From the NCBI GenBank assembly GCA_020636845.1, contig JACJXD010000012.1, forward strand, positions 5,539 to 69,538: a stretch of DNA of 64,000 nucleotides. Reading direction: 5' to 3'. Shown here piece after piece: positions 1 through 7,681 of this stretch; position 1 is the stretch's first letter, and each line of letters starts with the position of its first letter. The notes beneath the pieces are model-generated. The model did no database searches, had not been told where the DNA came from, and saw nothing but the letters and a program-made list of their open reading frames with translations. Position numbers and translations under genes: made by a program. The DNA is from Bacteroidales bacterium (GTDB lineage Bacteria; Bacteroidota; Bacteroidia; Bacteroidales; Tenuifilaceae).

Positions 1-1276
1 GTGAATTTGCTATTTTTTTCTCCTAAAAATATAGGTTTGGTAATACTGTCGTTTTCAACAATCTTATATGTAAAGGTATCGTTAATGGCGGCTATTCTGG
101 TATCTCCGAAATCTTCTATTTTAAAGTTCTTGCTGACTAATTTCGAAGTGAGATACAGACTGTCAGGATTATCGAGGTCTAGCTTAAATTGTAAATTATA
201 GTCGAAGGAGCCTTTTATTTTTAACTTATCAATAGTATTGAATATTCCTTCTGGTATGTCGTTTATAAAGTGTTGCCATTTTATTTGGGGTGTTTTAACT
301 TTCAAGTTGATAGATGTGGTGCTATTGTTGGAAATATCGGCATATATATTTGCCGATAAATCGTTTACCTTTACTGTTGATGAAGAATCTATAACAAGAT
401 GGTTTGGCTGTAAATTTATCGATAGCAGTATTTGTAAACTGTCAATGTTAACGCTATTGGGTGCAAGTTTACAGCTGTTTAGGCTTAACTTTTTAGAATT
501 GCATTTAACGGAAAATTGCGATGAGTTTCGGCTAACATTTTTTTCCTGCACAAGTATTTTTGCTCCATTCACGTTGGCTTGTATTCCTGTAAGCAGTTGA
601 ATAAAGGGAACGGTTACGGGGGCAAGATTTTCATCCAGAAACAGTTCGATTGAGCGATTGGTATTGTTGATATTGCCGGTTATGGCAATGGACTGCGTTG
701 TGCCGTTGGCTATAATAACCGCATCAATGGCTATGTTTTTTTCCCTGTTTTGCCACGATTTAACTATCAACTTTTCGGTATGCAGCGAATCCGACATGGA
801 TAAAATCAGATTTTCAACATTAACCTGCGTGGAAGCAAGTCTAAAGATACCTTTCAATATGCGGTTTAAAATGTTGAAGTTCCCTTTGCCAGCGTGTGTT
901 TTGTTTCCGGATATATTTAAAGTCTTTTTATTTTTACGAATAACAAGGTTTACTTTGCCATTATTCACATTAATACTGCTGGGATATATTTTGAAGGTTA
1001 ACAGTTTGGTTAGACTTAGCGTTGTGTTTAGTAATTCAATTTTAGCAAGAGTATCGGAAGTCTTAATTACGGTAATGTTATTAATTGTAATTGTTTTAAT
1101 TCCGTTAAAACAAGCCGATTGGTATTTTATATCGGCGTTGTATTGAGATTCAATGGAATGCAACTTCTTTTTAATAATAGCGTTGAGTAGCGAATTACGG
1201 GCAACCCATAAACTTACTATAATAGTCAGTATGACAATTATAAGCGAATAGAAAATCAGTTTTTTGCTTTTTGCCA
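1..1276 (-). CDS. Envelope protein, AsmA-like N-terminal part; C-terminus beyond the window (possible peptidoglycan glycosyltransferase)
   Basis: An uninterrupted minus-strand reading frame begins at ATG 1276 and is still open at base 1, giving 425 residues without a stop. It starts MAKSKK followed by a hydrophobic segment (about residues 7-25), so it is a signal-anchored inner-membrane protein with a periplasmic body. Residues 30-400 are beta-rich with repeated Asn/Ile/Ser-rich strands and no Cys-based catalytic site, as in AsmA-like repeat proteins. The last visible residues, IFLGEKNSKF, resemble the linker that precedes the GT51 transglycosylase domain in some Bacteroidota proteins (usually Np-F then an SED motif). 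I infer that the missing part may be such a domain, but this cannot be seen here. The plus-strand frames over this stretch have no recognisable product. Confidence 0.6.
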
Positions 1277-1301
1277 TAAAAAATGTTTGTGGTACAAACA
1301 T

Positions 1302-1324
1302 AAAAAAAAGCGCCAAAAGGCGCT
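1302..1324 (-). terminator. Rho-independent terminator of the porin gene
   Basis: A 6-bp perfect stem (AGCGCC / GGCGCT) with a 4-base loop is followed on the minus strand by a run of eight T. It lies 18 bases past the stop codon of the porin-like gene and before the start of the left-edge gene, separating the two transcripts. Confidence 0.8.
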
Positions 1325-1341
1325 AATTAGTATTGAAGTTC

Positions 1342-2583
1342 CTAAAACGTGTATGACGCCGAAAGGGTAATTCGGTTGTCGCTAACAGGGTCGTACGATG
1401 AGGTTGCCTTTTGCTTATCGTCGAAAGTTTTTCCGTAAACGGAAGTTGTTATCATGTACTCGGCCGAGAGTTTAAAATTTTCGATTGTGTAGGAAAATCT
1501 TGGGGATATTCGGTAAACATAATTCATGTCGGCATTTCGCTCATAACTGCTGCTTATTTGGGTGTACTTTTTGTTTGATCCCATTTGCTTGGTATATCCA
1601 ACAAATAGTCCGAAATCTAGTTTTTTAATGCTATGCGAAATATCTATCCATGTGCTTAAAGTTCGTAAGTTGGCATAGTTATACCTGTTGGTGGAAGTGT
1701 CTAACGAGCCCGTTTCCATACCGTATCCGCCAATCATATTGAGGTGGGTAAGATTTTCGCCGTAAATGGCTTCGGCCTTAATTTTGGTGTTCCCAAATGC
1801 CTTCATTACAAAAGCGCTAAATTCGTATTGTCCAACCCTTTGGTTGGTTACGTAGTTGGAATCGGTTACCAGCCTTGGCGTTAGCCATTTATACCCGGCA
1901 TTTATTCCGGCAATAAACGTTTTTCGGTTTCCAGCTGCAATTTGGTAAACCAGTTCGGGCAGTCCCGAATTTCGCTGGGCATCGGTAGGGCCTTTAGTTC
2001 TGTGATAACCCTGGCTTAATGCAGTAAACGACATTCGTAGATTTTGGATTGGATAAATGGTGTAGCGGATTTGAGGTGAGCGATTTAATGCATGAAATGC
2101 TGCCGCAGCACCGAATGTTAGTACGCTGGGAGCCGTTTCGGTTACAAACATGGGATGCCAGTATTGTCCTACTATTAGTTCGGAACTTTCCCATTTTAGG
2201 TTAACCATGGCATGTCGCAGTCGAAGTTGATATATTAGGTCGTTGGCTGTTGCGTAGAAATCGGTTTCGACCATAGCCGATGTTTTTGCTCCCAGCACAT
2301 CGGGGCCACTCATTTTTAATCCTAAGCGGGTGGTTATACTTAACAGTTGAAGTTGATTTTGTTCGTTTACGTTGTTGCCGTTAACATCTAACTTTTCCTT
2401 AAGTGGATAAAAAATTATTTCGCCATCCCTTACGTCGAGGTTTTTATATGTATCGTAAATTAAGTCGGTACGCACGTAGCCGTAAGGCTTAACCTCAACT
2501 TTAGGTTTTGTAACATCCTGTGAGTAACCGGTTCCGATGAGCAGAAAAGTAGAAAATAAAAGTAAAAAAGCGCGTCTTTTCAT
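1342..2583 (-). CDS. Porin-like outer-membrane beta-barrel protein
   Basis: About 413 residues. I start at ATG 2583 (MKRRAFLLLF...) because it gives a clean signal peptide ending near GYSQ; an upstream in-frame ATG at 2610 would add ten residues and spoil it. The mature protein opens with PYGYVRTDLIYDTY and proceeds through alternating amphipathic strands (for example VETDFYATANDL, FDFGLF-type strands) to a C-terminal aromatic residue in SASYTF, the usual outer-membrane assembly signal. The N-terminal strand pattern resembles DcaP-like/porin superfamily proteins of Bacteroidota, about 400 residues long. It probably forms a diffusion channel; the substrate cannot be told. It is monocistronic, divergent from the DUF4421 gene, with its own terminator. 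Confidence 0.75.
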   Translation of the reverse strand: MKRRAFLLLFSTFLLIGTGYSQDVTKPKVEVKPYGYVRTDLIYDTYKNLDVRDGEIIFYPLKEKLDVNGNNVNEQNQLQLLSITTRLGLKMSGPDVLGAKTSAMVETDFYATANDLIYQLRLRHAMVNLKWESSELIVGQYWHPMFVTETAPSVLTFGAAAAFHALNRSPQIRYTIYPIQNLRMSFTALSQGYHRTKGPTDAQRNSGLPELVYQIAAGNRKTFIAGINAGYKWLTPRLVTDSNYVTNQRVGQYEFSAFVMKAFGNTKIKAEAIYGENLTHLNMIGGYGMETGSLDTSTNRYNYANLRTLSTWIDISHSIKKLDFGLFVGYTKQMGSNKKYTQISSSYERNADMNYVYRISPRFSYTIENFKLSAEYMITTSVYGKTFDDKQKATSSYDPVSDNRITLSASYTF

Positions 2584-2673
2584 TGAAGATATTTTAAAAA
2601 TTTGCCCCAAATTTGGCTACTTTTTTCAAAACAAAAAATATGGAGTATTTTTATTTGAATTAATACGTTGAAA

Positions 2674-3744
2674 ATGAAGCCGTATAGTTTTTTGATAGTT
2701 TTTCTCGTCTTTTGGAGTAATGTATATGCCCAAACAACGGATTCTACGGTAATTCGTATTAAGAAATTTTCTAAGAGCATTAATTTTTATACTAAGTTAA
2801 CCTCGGCATTTTCTAATGTTGAAGTTTCTAATCCCGATTTAAAAGAATCTCTTTTATTCGAACCTAATCCGAATGCTCAATTCGGTATGGGTTTCTCGTA
2901 TTCGTGGTTGGGGTTAGGTTTTAATGTGGAGTTACCTACCGATTACGAAACCGAGCAGAAGTATGGAAAAACACAAAAATTCGATTTTGAGGCTCATTAC
3001 ACGCTGAGACGATTTTTTTTAGATTTTACATTGAAGAATTACAAAGGATTTTACCTGTCGAATCCCGGTAAGGTAATTCCGCAATGGGACAGAAGCAATC
3101 CGTTGCCTAAGGCCCCTAACTTAGAAACGGTTTCGTTGGCTGTTTCGTTTGCGTACATTTTCAGTCCCGACAAATTTTCGGCAAATGCCGCCTATACATA
3201 TACTTATGCCATGCGGAAGAGTGGCGGTAGTTGGATACTTGGCGGATTTGCATCGGTAAATACTGTGGCAAGCGATACTTCTATTGTTCCGGGTATCGTA
3301 AAGCAATACATCGATCCGCGATTGGATGTTAAGACGTTAGGATTTGCCAATTTTGGGGTGTCGTTTGGTTATTCCTACTTATTTACCATGTGGAAAAAGT
3401 ATTTTTGTTCGCTAACGTTATTGCCGGGTTTGTCGTTACAAAAGGTAATTCAGCAATCTTCCATTACCGGAGAAGTTACCGAGAACAACGTTTTAGCGGG
3501 AAGGAATATTGTGCGTTTTTCTTTGGGAAAAAATGGAGACAAGTATTATTGGGGCATCGCAGCATACATAGAGTCTTCCATTGTTAACAACAAGGATTCA
3601 AAATTACAGTTGACGTCCGGAAGCACGTACCTGTTTTTAGGGTACAGGCTTGATACATCGAATTGGAAATTTATGAAAGGTGTCGATAGGGTTATGCACC
3701 CAAGGTTTTTAAGATTTCTTACAGGATCACCTCCCGAACGTTAA
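2674..3744 (+). CDS. DUF4421 family outer-membrane protein
   Basis: 356 residues from ATG 2674 (a TTG two codons upstream is in frame but less likely). MKPYSFLIVFLVFWSNVYAQ is a signal peptide. The sequence then has the layout of DUF4421 proteins of Bacteroidota: a short region with IRIKKFSKSINFYTKLT, the patch LFEPNPNAQFGMGFSYSWLG around residues 60-80, and many beta strands (GFSYKWLG-type), suggesting an outer-membrane barrel. The function of the family is not established. It ends two bases before the stop codon of the convergent AlkD-like gene. Confidence 0.75.
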   Translation: MKPYSFLIVFLVFWSNVYAQTTDSTVIRIKKFSKSINFYTKLTSAFSNVEVSNPDLKESLLFEPNPNAQFGMGFSYSWLGLGFNVELPTDYETEQKYGKTQKFDFEAHYTLRRFFLDFTLKNYKGFYLSNPGKVIPQWDRSNPLPKAPNLETVSLAVSFAYIFSPDKFSANAAYTYTYAMRKSGGSWILGGFASVNTVASDTSIVPGIVKQYIDPRLDVKTLGFANFGVSFGYSYLFTMWKKYFCSLTLLPGLSLQKVIQQSSITGEVTENNVLAGRNIVRFSLGKNGDKYYWGIAAYIESSIVNNKDSKLQLTSGSTYLFLGYRLDTSNWKFMKGVDRVMHPRFLRFLTGSPPER

Positions 3745-3746
3745 GT

Positions 3747-4454
3747 TTACTTTGCCATAGCCTTTTTCCTTAAATCCTCCGGCATTTTTTCAATGGCGTA
3801 TCGAAGGGCTGTTCGAGGCATTTCTTTCTTATTCTTCATTATAAATTCAAAAACTTCCTGTTGATATGCCTGACTTGCAGCCTTGAGCATCCACCCGTAC
3901 CCTTTTTGAACCAGATCGTCGGTATCGATTAGGAGAGTTTGAGCAATTTCAAAGATATCATCTAAGAATAGACCTTTCCGTGCCGGAATAATGAATGTAA
4001 CAGCCGATGCTCTTCGCATCCAGCGGTTTGGCGATTTAGACCACTGTTTCATGTACTGGGTTAACTTCGGGTACATTGTTACAATTGAGCCAACAGTATG
4101 GTTGCATAGCGTATCGCATGTAGCCCAGTTGCTAACGTATTTGCTAATCCAGCGTTCGAAAAGTTCAATATCTTCTTCAACAAAATATTTACTCTGTTTT
4201 TCGCTCCACTGGCAGGCAATCATGCACTCTTCCATTATTCCCGATTCCCAAAGTTCCTCGCAGAGCGTAAAAATTTCATTCTTCTCCAAATTCTTAATTT
4301 TCTGGTAATATTTTTTGGATATAGCAGTTACCTGTGCCGATTTTATGCCATACATTGAAACTTCTTCCTTAAAGAATTTTTCCCCTTGTTTACGCGTTTT
4401 TTCGTCGGCTATTGTGGAAAGTTCGCTTCTAAGCGAGGTTAAGATAGTCTCCAT
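3747..4454 (-). CDS. DNA alkylation repair protein (AlkD-like HEAT-repeat glycosylase)
   Basis: 235 residues, the usual size of the AlkC/AlkD family. The helical repeat pattern is clear: MYGIKSAQVTAISKKYY near residue 33, the WESGIMEECMIACQW segment around 70, and ISKYVSNWATCDTLCNH near 105-120, where family members carry the aromatic-Asp motif (W..CD) that contacts the damaged base and backbone. WMRRASAVTFIIPARKG and DLVQKGYGWMLKAAS follow, typical of the later HEAT repeats. Members remove N3- and N7-alkylated purines by base excision in the cytoplasm. It is divergent from the DNA methyltransferase, with 72 bases between the start codons, so the two may share a promoter region. Confidence 0.88.
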   Translation of the reverse strand: METILTSLRSELSTIADEKTRKQGEKFFKEEVSMYGIKSAQVTAISKKYYQKIKNLEKNEIFTLCEELWESGIMEECMIACQWSEKQSKYFVEEDIELFERWISKYVSNWATCDTLCNHTVGSIVTMYPKLTQYMKQWSKSPNRWMRRASAVTFIIPARKGLFLDDIFEIAQTLLIDTDDLVQKGYGWMLKAASQAYQQEVFEFIMKNKKEMPRTALRYAIEKMPEDLRKKAMAK

Positions 4455-4526
4455 TTTATATAGTTTAGGTACGTTCTAAGGTAGATATATTTGTTTAGAA
4501 TTTTAACTTTGAGGAAATTTTGTTTG

Positions 4527-5681
4527 ATGCCGAATTTTAGATTTATCGACTTATTTGCAGGAATTGGTGGTTTTCATATAGCAATGTCCCAGTTGGGTGG
4601 CGAATGTGTGTTTGCTTCCGAAATAGACAAGTTTGCAGCCGAGACGTATAAGCAAAACTTCAATATCGACTCGTTAAACGATATTCGTACAGTTGATGCT
4701 TTAAGCATTCCACCGCACGATGTGCTTTGTGCTGGCTTCCCTTGTCAGTCGTTTTCGAAGGCCGGGAAACAGGGTGGATTCGACGATACCCGAGGAACGC
4801 TTTTCTTCGATATAAAGCGTATTTTGGCGGTTCATAAACCTAAGTATATTGTTCTGGAGAATGTTCGAAACTTGGTTTCGCACGACAAAGGGCGAACGTG
4901 GAAAATAATTTCGAAGACGTTAAAAGATCTTGGATATATTATTACCGAAAAGCCTATAATTGTTAGTCCGCACCAAATAGGCGTGCCTCAATTAAGGGAG
5001 CGTGTGTATATTTTAGGAGTTCACAAGGATTTTACGAATTGTAAAAAAATATGCCTTTCGGTACCAAAAGCAAAAAAGAATTTGCTTTCGGGCAAAAGCA
5101 TTTTAAATGGAACATCCGATCCTAAATACCATATTTCGGATTACGAGGAGTACGTGCTTAACGCATGGAACGATTTTATAAATGGTATCGATACCAAGGT
5201 TTTGGGTTTCCCGATTTGGGCAAAGGAATTTGCCCAAAATACCGATATATCCCAATTCCCGAAGTGGAAGCAAAACTTTATTTTGAAGAACAGGGAGTTG
5301 TATGTCCGAAATAGAACGTTTATAGATGGTTGGCTTAATCGTTATAACCATTTAAAGGATTTTGTTCCGACACATACTAAGTTCGAATGGCAGGCTGGTT
5401 ACGATATAAGCAGTGTGTGGGAGGGAATTATCCAGTTTCGACCTTCAGGAATAAGGGTAAAACGTCCTACCGAGTTTCCGGCACTTGTGGCAATGGTTCA
5501 TATTCCAATTGTTGGTTGGAAGAAAAGGCGGTTAACGCCTCGTGAAGTTGCCAACTTGCAAAGTTTTCCGGATGATTTTAAGGTGAATGCCAATCCGCAA
5601 CAGGCGTTTAAGCAATTTGGAAATGCTGTAAATGTTAAGGTGGTAAAAACTCTTGCCCAGCAATTGTTTGAACAAACATAA
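4527..5681 (+). CDS. DNA (cytosine-5-)-methyltransferase, solitary
   Basis: 384 residues from ATG 4527 (MPNFRFIDLFAGIGG); the frame is open to a TTG at 4491 but the catalytic fold starts at the chosen ATG. The canonical C5-MTase motifs are in order: I FIDLFAGIGGF (residues 5-15, SAM binding), IV GFPCQSFSKAG with the nucleophile Cys near residue 73, VI ENVRN, VIII QLRERVYI, then a target-recognition region of about 150 residues, IX RLTPREVANLQSFPDDF and X FGNAVNV. All look intact. No restriction endonuclease, Vsr nuclease or specificity subunit is adjacent, so it is an orphan methylase, either epigenetic or a remnant of a type II system. The recognition site cannot be read from sequence. Confidence 0.95.
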   Translation: MPNFRFIDLFAGIGGFHIAMSQLGGECVFASEIDKFAAETYKQNFNIDSLNDIRTVDALSIPPHDVLCAGFPCQSFSKAGKQGGFDDTRGTLFFDIKRILAVHKPKYIVLENVRNLVSHDKGRTWKIISKTLKDLGYIITEKPIIVSPHQIGVPQLRERVYILGVHKDFTNCKKICLSVPKAKKNLLSGKSILNGTSDPKYHISDYEEYVLNAWNDFINGIDTKVLGFPIWAKEFAQNTDISQFPKWKQNFILKNRELYVRNRTFIDGWLNRYNHLKDFVPTHTKFEWQAGYDISSVWEGIIQFRPSGIRVKRPTEFPALVAMVHIPIVGWKKRRLTPREVANLQSFPDDFKVNANPQQAFKQFGNAVNVKVVKTLAQQLFEQT

Positions 5682-5762
5682 AAAGCCTAATTTTATAAGC
5701 AAAAAGTAAAGCATAGCTATTTTGAATAAACGATTTTCAAATCAACTTAAATCTATTATAGT

Positions 5763-7448
5763 ATGAAAACATTGGCTAAAACAACTTTTACCGTTATTCT
5801 ACTGGTTGCTGTTGTTTCCTGCACAAACAAGCAAAAACAGATGGAACAAAAACTATCGAACTTTATTTCTAGGTTAGAGCAGCAAGCAATTCCTTTATCC
5901 AAGGAGGCTGCCATTGCATCGTGGGATGCGTCTATTTCTGGGAAGGACGAGGATTATAAAAAATCCGAAGAGGCACAAATTAAGTTGGTTAATGTTTTTT
6001 CCGATTCTGCCTTGTTTGCCGAGTTAAAGCAGATAAAAGAGTCGGGCTTGGTTAAGGATTCCATTCTAAAGCGTGAAATGGATATTCTTTACCCTTCGTT
6101 CCTGCGCAATCAGGTTGATCCACAATTGCTGGAACAGCAAATTAAAATGGAAAGTAATCTGGAAAAGAAGTATTCCAATTTCCGTGCAAATGTGGATGGA
6201 AAAATGTTAACCGATAACCAAATTGAGGAAATTTTGAGGACTTCGAAGAATAGCAAAGAGTTGGAAAAGGCGTGGAAGGCTCATAAAATGATTGGGAGGG
6301 AAGTTGCCGACGACATTATTGCCTTGGTTAAGGTTCGTAACCAAATTGCTCAGAAGTTGGGTTATGATAATTACCACACCATGAATATGACGCTTTCGGA
6401 ACAGGATCCGAATGTGGTGTTAGCCCTGTTTGATGAACTTGATAGCCTAACAGCCGGCACTTTTGCCAGTTTAAAGGCCGACATCGATTCGTATCTCTCC
6501 AAACGGGATGGAGTTCCTGTAAGTAAGTTAATGCCGTGGCATTACCAGAATCGTTATTTTCAGGAAGCCCCGAAAATTTATAAAGTTGACCTTGATCAGT
6601 TTTATAAGGATAAGGATTTGGTTGAATTGACAAAGAAATTCTACGACGGAATTGGTTTGAATGTGGACGATATTGTTGCACATTCCGATTTATTTGAGAA
6701 ACCTGGAAAAAATCAACATGCGTTTTGCACGGATATTGACCGCTCCGGAGATGTTCGCGTTTTATGCAACATTCAGCCCAGTTATAACTGGATGAATACC
6801 ATGTTGCACGAAAATGGTCATGGTGTTTATTCAAAATATAACGATCCTAACAAACCGTACTTACTACGCGATGCTGCACACAGTTTTACAACCGAGGCCA
6901 TTGCCATGTTGATGGGACGTCTTGCAAGCAATCCTCAGTGGATGCTAGATATGGGTATAATAAATCAGGAGCAAAAGGAGCAAATTCAGGACGATTGCTT
7001 TAAGTCGCTTAGGTTGGAGCAGCTTACTTTTAGCCGTTGGGCACAGGTAATGTATCGTTTTGAAAAGGATATGTATGCTAATCCCGATCAGGATTTGAAT
7101 GCACTTTGGTGGAATTTGGTTGAGAAGTATCAAATGCTTACCAAGCCCGAAGGTCGAAATGAACCCGATTGGGCTACAAAAATCCATATTGCCCTTTATC
7201 CTTGCTACTATCATAATTACCTGATGGGCGAAATGTTGGCTTCGCAGTTAAATTATTACATTGCTGACCATATTTTGGGCGTGAGCGATATTCGCGAGGT
7301 TAGTTTTGTTGGAAAACCTGAAGTTGGTAAGTACCTAAAGGAAAATATATTTGAACCGGGATGTTTATATCCATGGAATGAGATGATTAAACGTGCAACC
7401 GGCGAGAAGTTAACAGCCAAGTATTATGCAAAGCAGTTTGTCGATTAA
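5763..7448 (+). CDS. M2-family (ACE-like) peptidyl-dipeptidase, lipoprotein
   Basis: 561 residues. The N-terminus MKTLAKTTF..LLVAVVSCTN is a lipoprotein signal with the acylated Cys at residue 20. The zinc site HENGH sits at residues 349-353 and the third ligand Glu in TTEAIAM about 25 residues later, spacing typical of gluzincin peptidases of the M2/M3 clan. The upstream W-KAHKMIGREVADDIIALVKVRNQIAQKLGYDNY stretch (about 165-205) matches the helical lid of M2/ACE-type enzymes better than M3. It would release dipeptides from the C-terminus of oligopeptides in the periplasm. A strong terminator follows. It belongs to a run of three peptidase genes (M2, M1, M3) in 7.5 kb. Confidence 0.85.
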   Translation: MKTLAKTTFTVILLVAVVSCTNKQKQMEQKLSNFISRLEQQAIPLSKEAAIASWDASISGKDEDYKKSEEAQIKLVNVFSDSALFAELKQIKESGLVKDSILKREMDILYPSFLRNQVDPQLLEQQIKMESNLEKKYSNFRANVDGKMLTDNQIEEILRTSKNSKELEKAWKAHKMIGREVADDIIALVKVRNQIAQKLGYDNYHTMNMTLSEQDPNVVLALFDELDSLTAGTFASLKADIDSYLSKRDGVPVSKLMPWHYQNRYFQEAPKIYKVDLDQFYKDKDLVELTKKFYDGIGLNVDDIVAHSDLFEKPGKNQHAFCTDIDRSGDVRVLCNIQPSYNWMNTMLHENGHGVYSKYNDPNKPYLLRDAAHSFTTEAIAMLMGRLASNPQWMLDMGIINQEQKEQIQDDCFKSLRLEQLTFSRWAQVMYRFEKDMYANPDQDLNALWWNLVEKYQMLTKPEGRNEPDWATKIHIALYPCYYHNYLMGEMLASQLNYYIADHILGVSDIREVSFVGKPEVGKYLKENIFEPGCLYPWNEMIKRATGEKLTAKYYAKQFVD

Positions 7449-7465
7449 CAAATTGCTAGAAAAAT

Positions 7466-7499
7466 AAAGAGCAGCGTTTTATTTCGCTGCTCTTTTTAT
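7466..7499 (+). terminator. Rho-independent terminator after the M2 peptidase
   Basis: An 11-bp perfect stem (AAAGAGCAGCG / CGCTGCTCTTT) with an 8-base T-rich loop and a following T-run, 18 bases after the stop codon of the M2 peptidase gene. Confidence 0.9.
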
Positions 7500-7521
7500 T
7501 TAACGTGATTTCGATATAAGA

Positions 7522-7620
7522 TGTCATTCCGAATTTGTCGAGGAACCGAGCGAAGTGAGTTCAACGAAGTTAATCTATCTTGATAGAATGCGGATGCTTC
7601 GACTTCGCTCAGCATGACAA
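7522..7620. repeat. REP-like dispersed palindromic element
   Basis: About 100 bases with imperfect terminal inverted repeats: it begins TGTCATTCCGAA and ends CTCAGCATGACA, with internal GAGCGAAGTGAGTTCAACGAAGT and GCTTCGACTTCGCTC arms that can fold back. This is the look of the intergenic repeats found many times in Bacteroidota genomes (the GTCATTCCGAA / AGCATGACA type). It has no coding capacity and lies between two convergent gene ends. A related GC-richer hairpin begins at the right edge of the window. Copy number cannot be judged from one window. Confidence 0.65.
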
Positions 7621-7681
7621 TGCAATTCTTTATTTTATCACTTAAAATAAAATGTTTATTCTTATATCGAACTTACGTTAT

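Noticed and set aside
1..1146. Plus-strand open frames of 66, 120 and 162 codons
   Set aside because: They overlap the uninterrupted minus-strand envelope gene, have no recognisable domains, and the minus-strand protein shows a signal anchor and regular strands.
6328..6834. A 168-codon minus-strand frame inside the M2 peptidase
   Set aside because: Shadow of a gene with intact catalytic motifs on the other strand; low-complexity translation and no promoter.
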